DNA of 48,261 nucleotides from Micromonospora rosaria (GTDB lineage: Bacteria > Actinomycetota > Actinomycetes > Mycobacteriales > Micromonosporaceae). The stretch lies in assembly GCF_001567585.1 (NCBI RefSeq), contig NZ_LRQV01000044.1:1-48261 (forward strand), given 5' to 3'. How positions within the stretch are numbered: position 1 is the first letter of the stretch; the number at the start of each line of letters is the position of its first letter. Positions 40,745-47,714 of the stretch are shown piece after piece. A program made the translations under genes and the position numbers. The notes below the pieces were generated by a model. It worked only from the letters and a program-made list of their open reading frames with translations, was not told the origin of the DNA and made no database searches.

Positions 40745-41215
40745 GTGCACCGGTCACCCGGGGGCACCCTCGCCGAGAAGATCAACAGACTCTTCGAGGT
40801 CGTCCGGCGGCCCGACCGCGAGCAGTACCGCAACGACGAGGTCGCCGCCGCCTGCCGCGAGGCGACCGGGGAGAGCTTCTCCGCCACCTACCTGTGGCAG
40901 TTGCGCAACGGTCGCCGGGACAACCCGACCAAGCGGCACCTGGAGGCGCTGGCCCAGTTCTTCCAGGTCCCGACCGCGTACTTCTTCGACGACGAGCAGA
41001 GCGCCCGGATCGCCGGTGAGCTGGAACTGCTCGGCGCGCTGCGGGACAGCGCGGTCCGGCAGATCGCGCTCCGGGCGGTCACCCTCTCGCCGGAAGGGCT
41101 GGACACCATCAGCGACATGATCGAAGCTATCGGGCGGCGGGAGGCGAGCCGGAACACCACGTCCGGTGTGGACCGCCCCGATCGCGGCGAACGGCAGGGC
41201 AAGAGCGGGGCGTGA
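40745..41215 (+). CDS. XRE-family regulator paired with an ImmA/IrrE protease
   Basis: The 156-aa protein has an N-terminal Cro/C1-type HTH (LAEKINRLFEVVRRPDREQY, RNDEVAAACREATGESFSAT, YLWQLRNGRRDNPTKRHLEA, LAQFFQVPTAYFF), of the long-loop type common in actinobacterial XRE proteins. A helical region (LLGALRDSAVRQIALRAVTL) and an acidic/polar tail follow. GTG 40745 follows GGAGGGG. The next gene is an ImmA-type metalloprotease overlapping by 1 bp (TGATG), so by analogy with ImmR/ImmA this regulator may be the protease's substrate. It is divergent from the peptide operon and its likely repressor or activator. Confidence 0.87.
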   Translation: MHRSPGGTLAEKINRLFEVVRRPDREQYRNDEVAAACREATGESFSATYLWQLRNGRRDNPTKRHLEALAQFFQVPTAYFFDDEQSARIAGELELLGALRDSAVRQIALRAVTLSPEGLDTISDMIEAIGRREASRNTTSGVDRPDRGERQGKSGA

Positions 41216-41727
41216 TGGCGGTCGACCGGAGCATGTGGCGCCGGTGCCGGCGGATCGTCGACGGGCTGACGATTCCGACACCCTTCGAGCCGGCCCGCTT
41301 CGTCGCGGCCCTCGCCCGGCAGCGGGGCCGGCCGGTCGAACTGGTGCCGATGCCCGGCGGCGCCGCCCAGTGCGGCGCCCTGATCGCCACCGACCAGGCC
41401 GACTACCTCTTCTACGCCACCAGCACCACCCGGCTGCACCGCGAGCACATCCTGCTGCACGAGGTCGGTCACCTGCTCTGCGGCCACATCGGCGACCGCA
41501 CCCTGGCCGCCCTGCCCGACCTCCTGCTGCCGAATCTCTCCGCCGACCTGGTGCGTCGGGTGCTCGGTCGCTCCGACTACTCCGCCCAGCAGGAGCAGGA
41601 GGCCGAACTGGTCGCCTCGATGATCTCCCAGCGCGCCCGGCGCGACCCGTCCGGGCGGGCCGGGCCGGTCACCCCCGAGGTCGCCGACGGCCTGGCCCGC
41701 CTCGGCTCGATCTTCGACTCGGGCTGA
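41215..41727 (+). CDS. ImmA/IrrE-family metalloprotease
   Basis: In this 170-aa protein the zincin motif HEVGHLL (in HILLHEVGHLLCGHI) gives two zinc His and the catalytic Glu, and a downstream Glu in QQEQEAELVASMIS is placed as the third ligand. This is the signature of ImmA/IrrE (DUF955) proteases, which in ICEBs1 and Deinococcus cleave partner XRE repressors to switch on genes. The C-terminus is short and no sensor domain is visible. ATG 41215 overlaps the XRE stop; GTG 41212 is directly adjacent and in frame. It is followed 18 bp later by a membrane protein that may supply the signal. Confidence 0.88.
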   Translation: MAVDRSMWRRCRRIVDGLTIPTPFEPARFVAALARQRGRPVELVPMPGGAAQCGALIATDQADYLFYATSTTRLHREHILLHEVGHLLCGHIGDRTLAALPDLLLPNLSADLVRRVLGRSDYSAQQEQEAELVASMISQRARRDPSGRAGPVTPEVADGLARLGSIFDSG

Positions 41728-41745
41728 CCGTCGGCGGGCGTACCC

Positions 41746-42954
41746 ATGCTGAACTGGCTCAACTTCTGCGCCCTGGCCCTCGCCGTGGTGGTCGCCACCT
41801 ACAAGCTCCTGCGGGGACGCGGCGCCCGCCAGGCCGCCGGCACCCGGTACCTCTCCGGGTTCTTCCTCTGCATCGGTCTCGGCCTGGCGGTGATGGCGCC
41901 TCCGGTCCTGATCGCGGTCAGCCACGTCGAGCCGGTGCCGAACCTGGGCCGGCTGCTCGGCAACAGCCTGGAGATGATCTCCGCGTACCTCCTCGGCGCG
42001 CTCGGCCAGAGCATCGCCCGGCCGGCCGGCATCCGGCGCTGGCTGCGCCGCTACGGCCTCCTGCTGGCCGCCGCGGTGACCCTGATGGGGACGCTGCTCG
42101 TCGTCGCCGACACCACGTTCACGCTGAACTTCGTCAACACGTACTCCCATGAACCCCTGGTGGTCGGCTACCTCGTCACCTTCTTCTGCTACATCGCCGT
42201 CTGCCTGGTCGCCTTCATCGCCAGCGTGGGCGGCTACCTGCGACACGTGCAGGCCGGGCTGTTCCGGGTCGGGCTGTGCTTCGTCGTCGCCGGGGCCGGG
42301 CTCGGCATCATCTGGGCGGCCTGGTCCGGGGTGCGCCCGGTGCTCGTCCTGGTCACCGGTCGGTCGCTGGCCACCCCGCTGCCGGTGGGGGCCACCCTCG
42401 GCTCGATCTGCATGCTGCTCTGGCTGGTCGGGGCGACCCTGACCGGGTGGAACGACCGGCTCACCGCGCCACTGCGCTGGCTGCCCGCCTGGTGGCGGCT
42501 GCGCCGGATCGACCCGCTCTGGCAGGCGGTCCGGGCCGCGCTGCCGCAGATCGCCCTGCACACCAGCGGCGGCTGGCCGCTGGCCGACGCGGAGTTCGCG
42601 CTCTACCGGCGGGTGATCGAGATCCGGGACGCACAACTGACCCTGCGCCCGTACGCGCACCCGGACGTCCCCCGCTGGGTCGGCCCGGGGGCGGACCCGG
42701 CCACCCTGGAAGCCGCGCTGATCGCCGCCGCGCTGGTCGGCCACGCCCACGGTCGCCACTACCGCGCCGAGCACCCGTTCCAGGACGTGGCCGCCTCGGT
42801 GGCCTCGGAGAGCGCCTGGCTGGCCCGGGTGGCCCGGCAGTTCGCCCGCGCCGACGCGGTGCAGCGGGCCCGCTGGCAGGCCACCCTGGCGGCCACCGCC
42901 GACCCCGACCCCCACGCCACCGGCACCGTCGGGCCGGGGCGGGGCGGCACCTGA
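41746..42954 (+). CDS. MAB_1171c-type membrane protein (DUF6545-like)
   Basis: This is a 402-aa protein with seven or so N-terminal membrane helices (FCALALAVVVATYKLL, SGFFLCIGLGLAVMAPPVLI, LLLAAAVTLMGTLLVVADTT, VGYLVTFFCYIAVCLVAFIA, LCFVVAGAGLGIIWAAWSG, LGSICMLLWLVGATLTGW). A cytoplasmic domain follows (LRRIDPLWQAVRAALPQIAL, EFALYRRVIEIRDAQLTLRP). The topology and motifs match the actinobacterial MAB_1171c family of putative transporters, which frequently accompanies XRE-ImmA pairs; its biochemical role is not known. In this locus it could be the receptor or importer that links an external signal, possibly the nearby peptides, to the protease-regulator pair. Confidence 0.82.
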   Translation: MLNWLNFCALALAVVVATYKLLRGRGARQAAGTRYLSGFFLCIGLGLAVMAPPVLIAVSHVEPVPNLGRLLGNSLEMISAYLLGALGQSIARPAGIRRWLRRYGLLLAAAVTLMGTLLVVADTTFTLNFVNTYSHEPLVVGYLVTFFCYIAVCLVAFIASVGGYLRHVQAGLFRVGLCFVVAGAGLGIIWAAWSGVRPVLVLVTGRSLATPLPVGATLGSICMLLWLVGATLTGWNDRLTAPLRWLPAWWRLRRIDPLWQAVRAALPQIALHTSGGWPLADAEFALYRRVIEIRDAQLTLRPYAHPDVPRWVGPGADPATLEAALIAAALVGHAHGRHYRAEHPFQDVAASVASESAWLARVARQFARADAVQRARWQATLAATADPDPHATGTVGPGRGGT

Positions 42955-42977
42955 CCCGGCCCGGTGCCGTCCCTTCC

Positions 42978-44852
42978 TCAGCAGGCCCACTCGGGGGCGG
43001 GGAGACCGCTGGCGGTGCGCGGGCGCGGCAGGGTGATGGTCGGGTCGAGGTCCGTGGACGGTGGGGTGTCGGCGGCACTCTCCGGTGGTGCCGGCGGCCA
43101 GCCGCTACCCGACGTGCGGCCCGGTCCCGCCCCGGCCCGGTCGACCAGACCCGGGGGTCGGACGGGGCGCGGGGCGTGCTGCCGAAGCGACCGGCGCACC
43201 AGTCGTGGCCGACCCCGTCGAGGTGGAGGGCTGTCGCTGTCGTCCCCGTCGTCGTACCGGTCCGGACCAGCGGGACGCCAGCGCCCGGTGACGTACACGG
43301 CGATGCCCGTCAGGAGCACCACGAGCGGCGACAGACCTCCGGCGAGCGACCACCGGTCCGAGGTCACGAGCAGGAGGAGCCACCCGAGGCCGATCGTGCT
43401 GTACCCGATCCCGATGCTGGCCCTGAGCAGCACCAGCCACCGTTCCTTGCGTGCGTGCACCTCCCGTACCTGCTGGAGCGACCGCTGCCGGTGGGCCCGC
43501 CGCTCGACGGCCCGGTGGTGTCGCGCGGCCGTCGACTCGTAGAGGGCGACGGCGACCCGGTCCGTCGACTGGTCGCCGGCCGGGTGCGACCCGGACCGAG
43601 GCCGCGGTGGCGTGTCGCCGTCGGCTGGGGGACAAGGGAGGTGGCCGGGTGGGGACTCCGGGGCGACCAGCGGCGACGGGTCGCCGAAGTTGGAGGCGAC
43701 CAGGTGGTCGAACCGTTGCGCCGTACCACCCGGTCGGGTGGGCGCGGCGAGCATGGCCGGGACGCCCCAGGCCGCTCTGGTGTGCAGCCGGTGGGCGTAC
43801 CCCGGATCGGCGCCGATCTCCCCGGCGATCCGTTGCACCTGCTCGACGGTGGGCAACTCGCGGCCGGTGATGATCAACCGGAGTTGCTCGACGGGCATCT
43901 GGACCGCACCGGCGACCTCGGCGACCTGGTGCCCGGTCTGGTCCAGGTGGGACAGCAGGTACAGCGCGAGCTGACGGTTCACCGGTGTCCGGACGACCTC
44001 CCGGACCAGCCGGTTGTCCACCAACGTCTCCACCGCGACGTGGTTCTCCGCCCCGGCGATCAGCCGACAGGTACGTTCGACCAGGGTCCGGTTGCGGGTG
44101 AGGAGCGCGGCGTTGCCGGCCGCCAACTCCTCCTGACGCGCCTTCTGGTCGTGGAGCAGCGCCTGCTGGTGGATGACGGTCTCGTGCAGTTCCCGCATGG
44201 CCTGTTCCTGGGTCTGCTGCTCGGCCAGGTGGCGGGCGGACATCGCCAGCATGTGCTCCGTCAGCTTGGCGTTCTCGACCTCCTTCTCGGCGATCTGGCT
44301 ACGCAGCTCCCAGTACTGTTCCGCCTTCTCCTCGGCCTGGACGAGTTGCTGCTCGGTCAGGGCCTGTCGCCGGGCGGTCTCGGCCAGGGCCTGCCGGAGC
44401 CGTTCCGCCTGCCCCACCGTCTCCTCGTGGCGTAGCCGTAGCTGATCCGTCTCCCGTACGTGCTCGTCGAGGGTGCGTCGCATCGCCTCCAGCGCCGGGT
44501 GTCCGAGGGGGACCGGTTCCTCGATCCGGTTGACCTGCCCGTCGTAGCCGGGAGGACGCTGGACCCGCCGGGCGGCACAGTACAGGCCGGCGATGTCGGC
44601 GAGGAATGCGTCCCGCTCCTCGGCGGGCACGCATTCCTCCGCGATCAGCCGGGCGATGCTCCACTCCGGGCCGCGGGGCTTCGCCGGGCTGCCGAGTTCC
44701 TTGGACAGTCGCTGTTTGGTCAGTGGCGGCTTGGGATTGCGCTGTCCGACGTGGGCGAGGAACTGTGTCCGGCTCGGCCAGCGCGTGTCGAGAGCGTCGA
44801 CGAGCTTCTGTACGAGTGCGATTCCCTCCGGGGTGACGCCGGCCGTGGCCAT
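42978..44852 (-). CDS. Coiled-coil protein with HTH-like domains and C-terminal membrane segments
   Basis: This 624-aa protein is of unrecognised family. Residues 1-100 resemble an XRE-type domain (IALVQKLVDALDTRWPSRTQ, TKQRLSKELGSPAKP, WSIARLIAEECVPAEERDAF). Residues about 118-260 form a long coiled coil (LRQALAETARRQALTEQQLV, AEEKAEQYWELRSQIAEKEV). Residues about 290-360 look like a second HTH (LYLLSHLDQTGHQVAEVAGA, VQMPVEQLRLIITGRELPT). About 485-540 holds two membrane helices (ASIGIGYSTIGLGWLLLLV, LSPLVVLLTGIAVYV), then a disordered Pro/Arg tail. A membrane-tethered DNA-binding or scaffold protein is suggested. ATG 44852 follows CGGGAG. It is convergent with the MAB_1171c gene. Confidence 0.75.
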   Translation of the reverse strand: MATAGVTPEGIALVQKLVDALDTRWPSRTQFLAHVGQRNPKPPLTKQRLSKELGSPAKPRGPEWSIARLIAEECVPAEERDAFLADIAGLYCAARRVQRPPGYDGQVNRIEEPVPLGHPALEAMRRTLDEHVRETDQLRLRHEETVGQAERLRQALAETARRQALTEQQLVQAEEKAEQYWELRSQIAEKEVENAKLTEHMLAMSARHLAEQQTQEQAMRELHETVIHQQALLHDQKARQEELAAGNAALLTRNRTLVERTCRLIAGAENHVAVETLVDNRLVREVVRTPVNRQLALYLLSHLDQTGHQVAEVAGAVQMPVEQLRLIITGRELPTVEQVQRIAGEIGADPGYAHRLHTRAAWGVPAMLAAPTRPGGTAQRFDHLVASNFGDPSPLVAPESPPGHLPCPPADGDTPPRPRSGSHPAGDQSTDRVAVALYESTAARHHRAVERRAHRQRSLQQVREVHARKERWLVLLRASIGIGYSTIGLGWLLLLVTSDRWSLAGGLSPLVVLLTGIAVYVTGRWRPAGPDRYDDGDDSDSPPPRRGRPRLVRRSLRQHAPRPVRPPGLVDRAGAGPGRTSGSGWPPAPPESAADTPPSTDLDPTITLPRPRTASGLPAPEWAC

Positions 44853-45178
44853 TGTCTCCCGGGTGCGGCGGGGGGTCACCGAGTCGCCCCCGGTCGCCGC
44901 TGGTGTCTCCTGGTGTCGCCGCTCATGTCCCTCTCCGTCAACGCCGACGTCAAGGGGCGACACCGGTCGCGGTGTCGCCCAATCTCTCGTCCCGGCTGGA
45001 AGGCGACTCGATGAACGGATAGACCAGACGTGCCTCAACCGGATAGCGCTCCACATTAGAGCCTGCGACGCAAGATCGTGAATTCCGGCGGCGCGGGGTC
45101 GACAGCCGATTTCCTCCGGCCGACTGTCGTCCGCCCATTCCGAGAAATTCTCGGAGAACAGGAACAGGGAGAAGTTTC
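44853..45178. promoter_or_regulatory. 326-bp divergent region with GGTGTCGCC motif cluster and a 15-bp palindrome
   Basis: No gene is seen. GGTGTCGCC occurs at 44912-44920 and 44971-44979 and inverted at 44956-44964, with a near copy GGTGTCTCC at 44902-44910. The last two exact copies form a perfect 10-bp hairpin (44955-44964 with 44971-44980, 6-nt loop). Closer to the small gene at 45179, CCGAGAA-A-TTCTCGG (45139-45153) is a perfect palindrome 26 bp before the start codon. Both look like operators. Confidence 0.55.
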
Positions 45179-45382
45179 ATGCGAAGGAATCGACGCGGCA
45201 GCGGCTCGGCGTACGACGACGAGCCGAGGCATCGTCCGCTGCTCGATCTCACCGCCCTCGTCGTCCTGGCCCTCGCGGGCGGGGCCGGCTGGCTCGCGTA
45301 CCGCGAGGGCGGGTGGCCGGTGGCCCTCACCGTCGGGTTCGCGGTCGCCGCCGGCCTGCACCGACTGCTGCGGGGCGGCTGA
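45179..45382 (+). CDS. Small two-helix membrane protein (67 aa)
   Basis: ATG 45179 follows GGGAGAAG. The protein has a basic, Asp/Glu-containing start (RRNRRGSGSAYDDEPRHRPL) and two hydrophobic segments (LLDLTALVVLALAGGAGWLA and GGWPVALTVGFAVAAGL). No family is recognised. Its stop is 4 bp from the end of the convergent sigma-factor gene. Confidence 0.65.
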   Translation: MRRNRRGSGSAYDDEPRHRPLLDLTALVVLALAGGAGWLAYREGGWPVALTVGFAVAAGLHRLLRGG

Positions 45383-45386
45383 CGGG

Positions 45387-47528
45387 TCAACGGGGCGGGT
45401 TCATCGGCGCGCCCACGTCCGGGTCGTTGGTGTGGGTCAGGTACGCGGTCTCCGGCAGCCCACCACCGGCGGGCCGGTCCGCCTCGGCGGTCGCCGGGTC
45501 GATGTCGCGCAGCACCTGGGTACCCCAGCCGGGCCCGTTCCAGGAGTTGCCCGCCTCGTCGACCCCGTCCACCAGGACCCGCTGCTCGTCGTTGCCGAGG
45601 GCCACGTTGTCCCGGACCGTCGACGGGGAGGCGAAGGCGAAACCGTGTCCGGCGTTGCGGAACGCGGTGTTCCGGGTGATCCGGTGCGCGCCACCCGTCC
45701 CGCTGTCGGTGAAGCCGTGCCCGTGGTTCTTCCAGGCGGCGCTGCGGGTCACCACGTGGGCGGCGGCGGTGTCGCCCAGGTCGAAACCGTGCCCGGAACC
45801 GGGCTCCTCGGGCGCCTCCGCCCGCCGCCCGCCGTTGCCGTACGACCAGGTGGCGTCGATGGTGACCGGGTCGGTGAAGGCGTCGACGACCACCCCGTCG
45901 TCGACGTTGCCGAAGGTCCGGCAGCCCCGCACGACGTTGCCCCGGCCGGAGCCGACGCCGAAGGTCAACCCGTCGGCCTCCCGGCGGGCCGGGTCCGCGT
46001 TGTCGAAGAAGTCGCTGTCGAGCACCTGGTTGTCGCTGGTGCCCCGGCCCCGCAGGGTGAGCCCGGTGCCCCCGTTGGCGTGGATCCGCAGGTCCCGCAG
46101 GATGGTGTGCCGGCACGACTGGCAGACGTACGCCTCCCCCGGGGCCCCGCTGACGTCCAGCCCCCGTACCGTCCAGTGGCTGGCCCGGTGGGTGATGTAC
46201 GGCTGTCCCGGCGGCACCCCGCTCGCGTCGATGGTCGGTCGCTCGCCGGGGTAGTTCGTCAGGGTGATCCGCCGCGCGGCCGTACCGTTGGTGGTGATCT
46301 CCACCGGCCGGGTGGCCCGGTGCACCCCGTCGCGCAGGTAGATGGTCTGCCCCGGCCGCGCGGCGGCGACCGCCCGGTGCACGGTGGCGTACGGTTCGGC
46401 CTCCGTGCCGGCGGCGGTGTCGTCGCCGTCCGGGGCGACGAAGAGCTCCGTGGGTACCGCCGTCGGGGGCGCGCTGGCCGGTGGCGCGGACGCGGTCGTC
46501 GCCGGGCTGGGCCCGGCGGCCGGCGCGGTCACCGACGGCGAGGGCGGTTGCGCCAGCGGTTCGTCACCGTCGGAGGGCAGGAGCAGGCCGGTCGAGAGCA
46601 CGGCCACCGCGCCGACGACCGGGGTGGCGACCAGGGCGGCCGGCTTGCCGACGACGTACTCCGCCAGCCGGCGGAAGACGGTGACCAGCGGGGCGGCGAG
46701 GAACGCCAGCGCCTTCCCCGCCACCGGCGCCGCGACGCCTGCGGCGAGCAGGTCGGACAGGGGCAGGGCGGGCGCGGCGAGCAGCCCGATGCTGACCACG
46801 TGGTGCTCGGTGGGCGCCTGGGCCGCGCCGAGCGCGCCGCAGGCGGGGCAGGCGCGGACGTGCCGGGCCAGCTTGCGGAACCAGTACGGGTCGGCGCTGC
46901 CGTCCCAGCCCGCCCCGGCCCGGGTGAGGCCGGGACAGCGGGCCGGCTGCCGCAACGCCTGCAACACGGTGCGGGCCAGCAGCACCTGGCCCTTCATCCG
47001 CTGGATCCGGACCCCGGCGTGCGCGACGGTGACGCCCAGCGCCTCGGCCAGCTCGGCGCGGGTCAGGGTGCCGTTCAACTCCTGCCACCACAGGGCGAGC
47101 ACCTGGCGTTCGTCGGGGTTCAGCCAGCGGACGGCGGCCAGCAGGTCCTGTCGCTGCGCCTGGTGGGTGGCGTGGGCCACGACGTCGGCGGCGACGTCGG
47201 TCTCGGGGTCCGGGGTCTCGGTGTACTCCGCCAGCGGCGTCTGCTGTCGCAGGGTGACCTGCCGGACCCGCATCCGGTCCTTGATCTGCCGGATGGTGAT
47301 GCTGATCAGCCAGGCCCGGAACCGTGTCGGGTCCCGCAGGTCGCCCAGCCGTTGGACGACCCGCAACATGGTCTCCTGGACCACGTCGTCCACGTCGGCG
47401 CGTTCGGGCAGGGCCCGGCCGGCGACGTTGTGCACCAGGGGCAGGTGGGTGGCGACCAGTTCCGCGAGCGCCCGCTGGTCGCCCGCCTGCGCGGCCTGTA
47501 CCAGGTCGGCGTCCGTCGTCGTCTCCAC
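45387..47528 (-). CDS. ECF sigma factor fused to zinc anti-sigma motif, membrane helix and extracellular beta-helix
   Basis: This is one uninterrupted 713-aa frame. Residues 5-85 are sigma region 2 (LVQAAQAGDQRALAELVATH, ADVDDVVQETMLRVVQRLGD, FRAWLISITIRQIKDRMR) and about 128-187 sigma region 4 (LNPDERQVLALWWQELNG, RAELAEALGVTVAHAGVRIQ). Residues 223-230 give the HxxxC-xx-C of zinc anti-sigma domains (RHVRACPACG). There is a likely helix around 296-317 (PAALVATPVVGAVAVLSTGL) and a Pro/Ser/Thr linker. Residues about 372-705 form a right-handed parallel beta-helix of the pectate-lyase-like type (TIYLRDGVHRATRPVEIT, GLTLRGRGTSDNQVLDSDFF, GHGFDLGDTAAAHVVTRSAA). The protein could sense a polysaccharide outside and control transcription inside. 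GTG 47528 follows AAGGGTGG. Confidence 0.9.
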   Translation of the reverse strand: METTTDADLVQAAQAGDQRALAELVATHLPLVHNVAGRALPERADVDDVVQETMLRVVQRLGDLRDPTRFRAWLISITIRQIKDRMRVRQVTLRQQTPLAEYTETPDPETDVAADVVAHATHQAQRQDLLAAVRWLNPDERQVLALWWQELNGTLTRAELAEALGVTVAHAGVRIQRMKGQVLLARTVLQALRQPARCPGLTRAGAGWDGSADPYWFRKLARHVRACPACGALGAAQAPTEHHVVSIGLLAAPALPLSDLLAAGVAAPVAGKALAFLAAPLVTVFRRLAEYVVGKPAALVATPVVGAVAVLSTGLLLPSDGDEPLAQPPSPSVTAPAAGPSPATTASAPPASAPPTAVPTELFVAPDGDDTAAGTEAEPYATVHRAVAAARPGQTIYLRDGVHRATRPVEITTNGTAARRITLTNYPGERPTIDASGVPPGQPYITHRASHWTVRGLDVSGAPGEAYVCQSCRHTILRDLRIHANGGTGLTLRGRGTSDNQVLDSDFFDNADPARREADGLTFGVGSGRGNVVRGCRTFGNVDDGVVVDAFTDPVTIDATWSYGNGGRRAEAPEEPGSGHGFDLGDTAAAHVVTRSAAWKNHGHGFTDSGTGGAHRITRNTAFRNAGHGFAFASPSTVRDNVALGNDEQRVLVDGVDEAGNSWNGPGWGTQVLRDIDPATAEADRPAGGGLPETAYLTHTNDPDVGAPMNPPR

Positions 47529-47714
47529 GCCGTACCACCCTTCGGGATCGCGCCGAGCCTCGTCGGGGTCGACCGACGCCGGGCCCGAAAAAACTCATCG
47601 AAGTTCTGTTATGCCCCCGACGGTAATCCGTCTGTAATCCCGACGGGTAGCGCCATCCGCCCGCGACGCACCGACCACCACCATCACCACCGCGTCCCGA
47701 GGAGAGCTTCAGAC
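47529..47714. promoter_or_regulatory. Divergent promoter region, sigma fusion versus CBM2 enzyme
   Basis: The 186-bp gap has paired direct repeats: CCCGACGG at 47616-47623 and 47639-47646, and GTAATCC at 47623-47629 and 47634-47640. On the minus strand these read as GGATTAC boxes next to CCGTCGGG. An A6 run is at 47588-47593. The elements may be sigma recognition or activator sites shared by the sigma fusion and the enzyme gene, consistent with autoregulation, but no ECF promoter can be assigned with confidence. Confidence 0.4.

Noticed and set aside
44955..44980. Rho-independent terminator in the divergent region at 44853-45178
   Set aside because: The perfect hairpin is upstream of both flanking divergent genes, so a terminator has no obvious transcript to end; the repeated GGTGTCGCC motif makes an operator array more likely.
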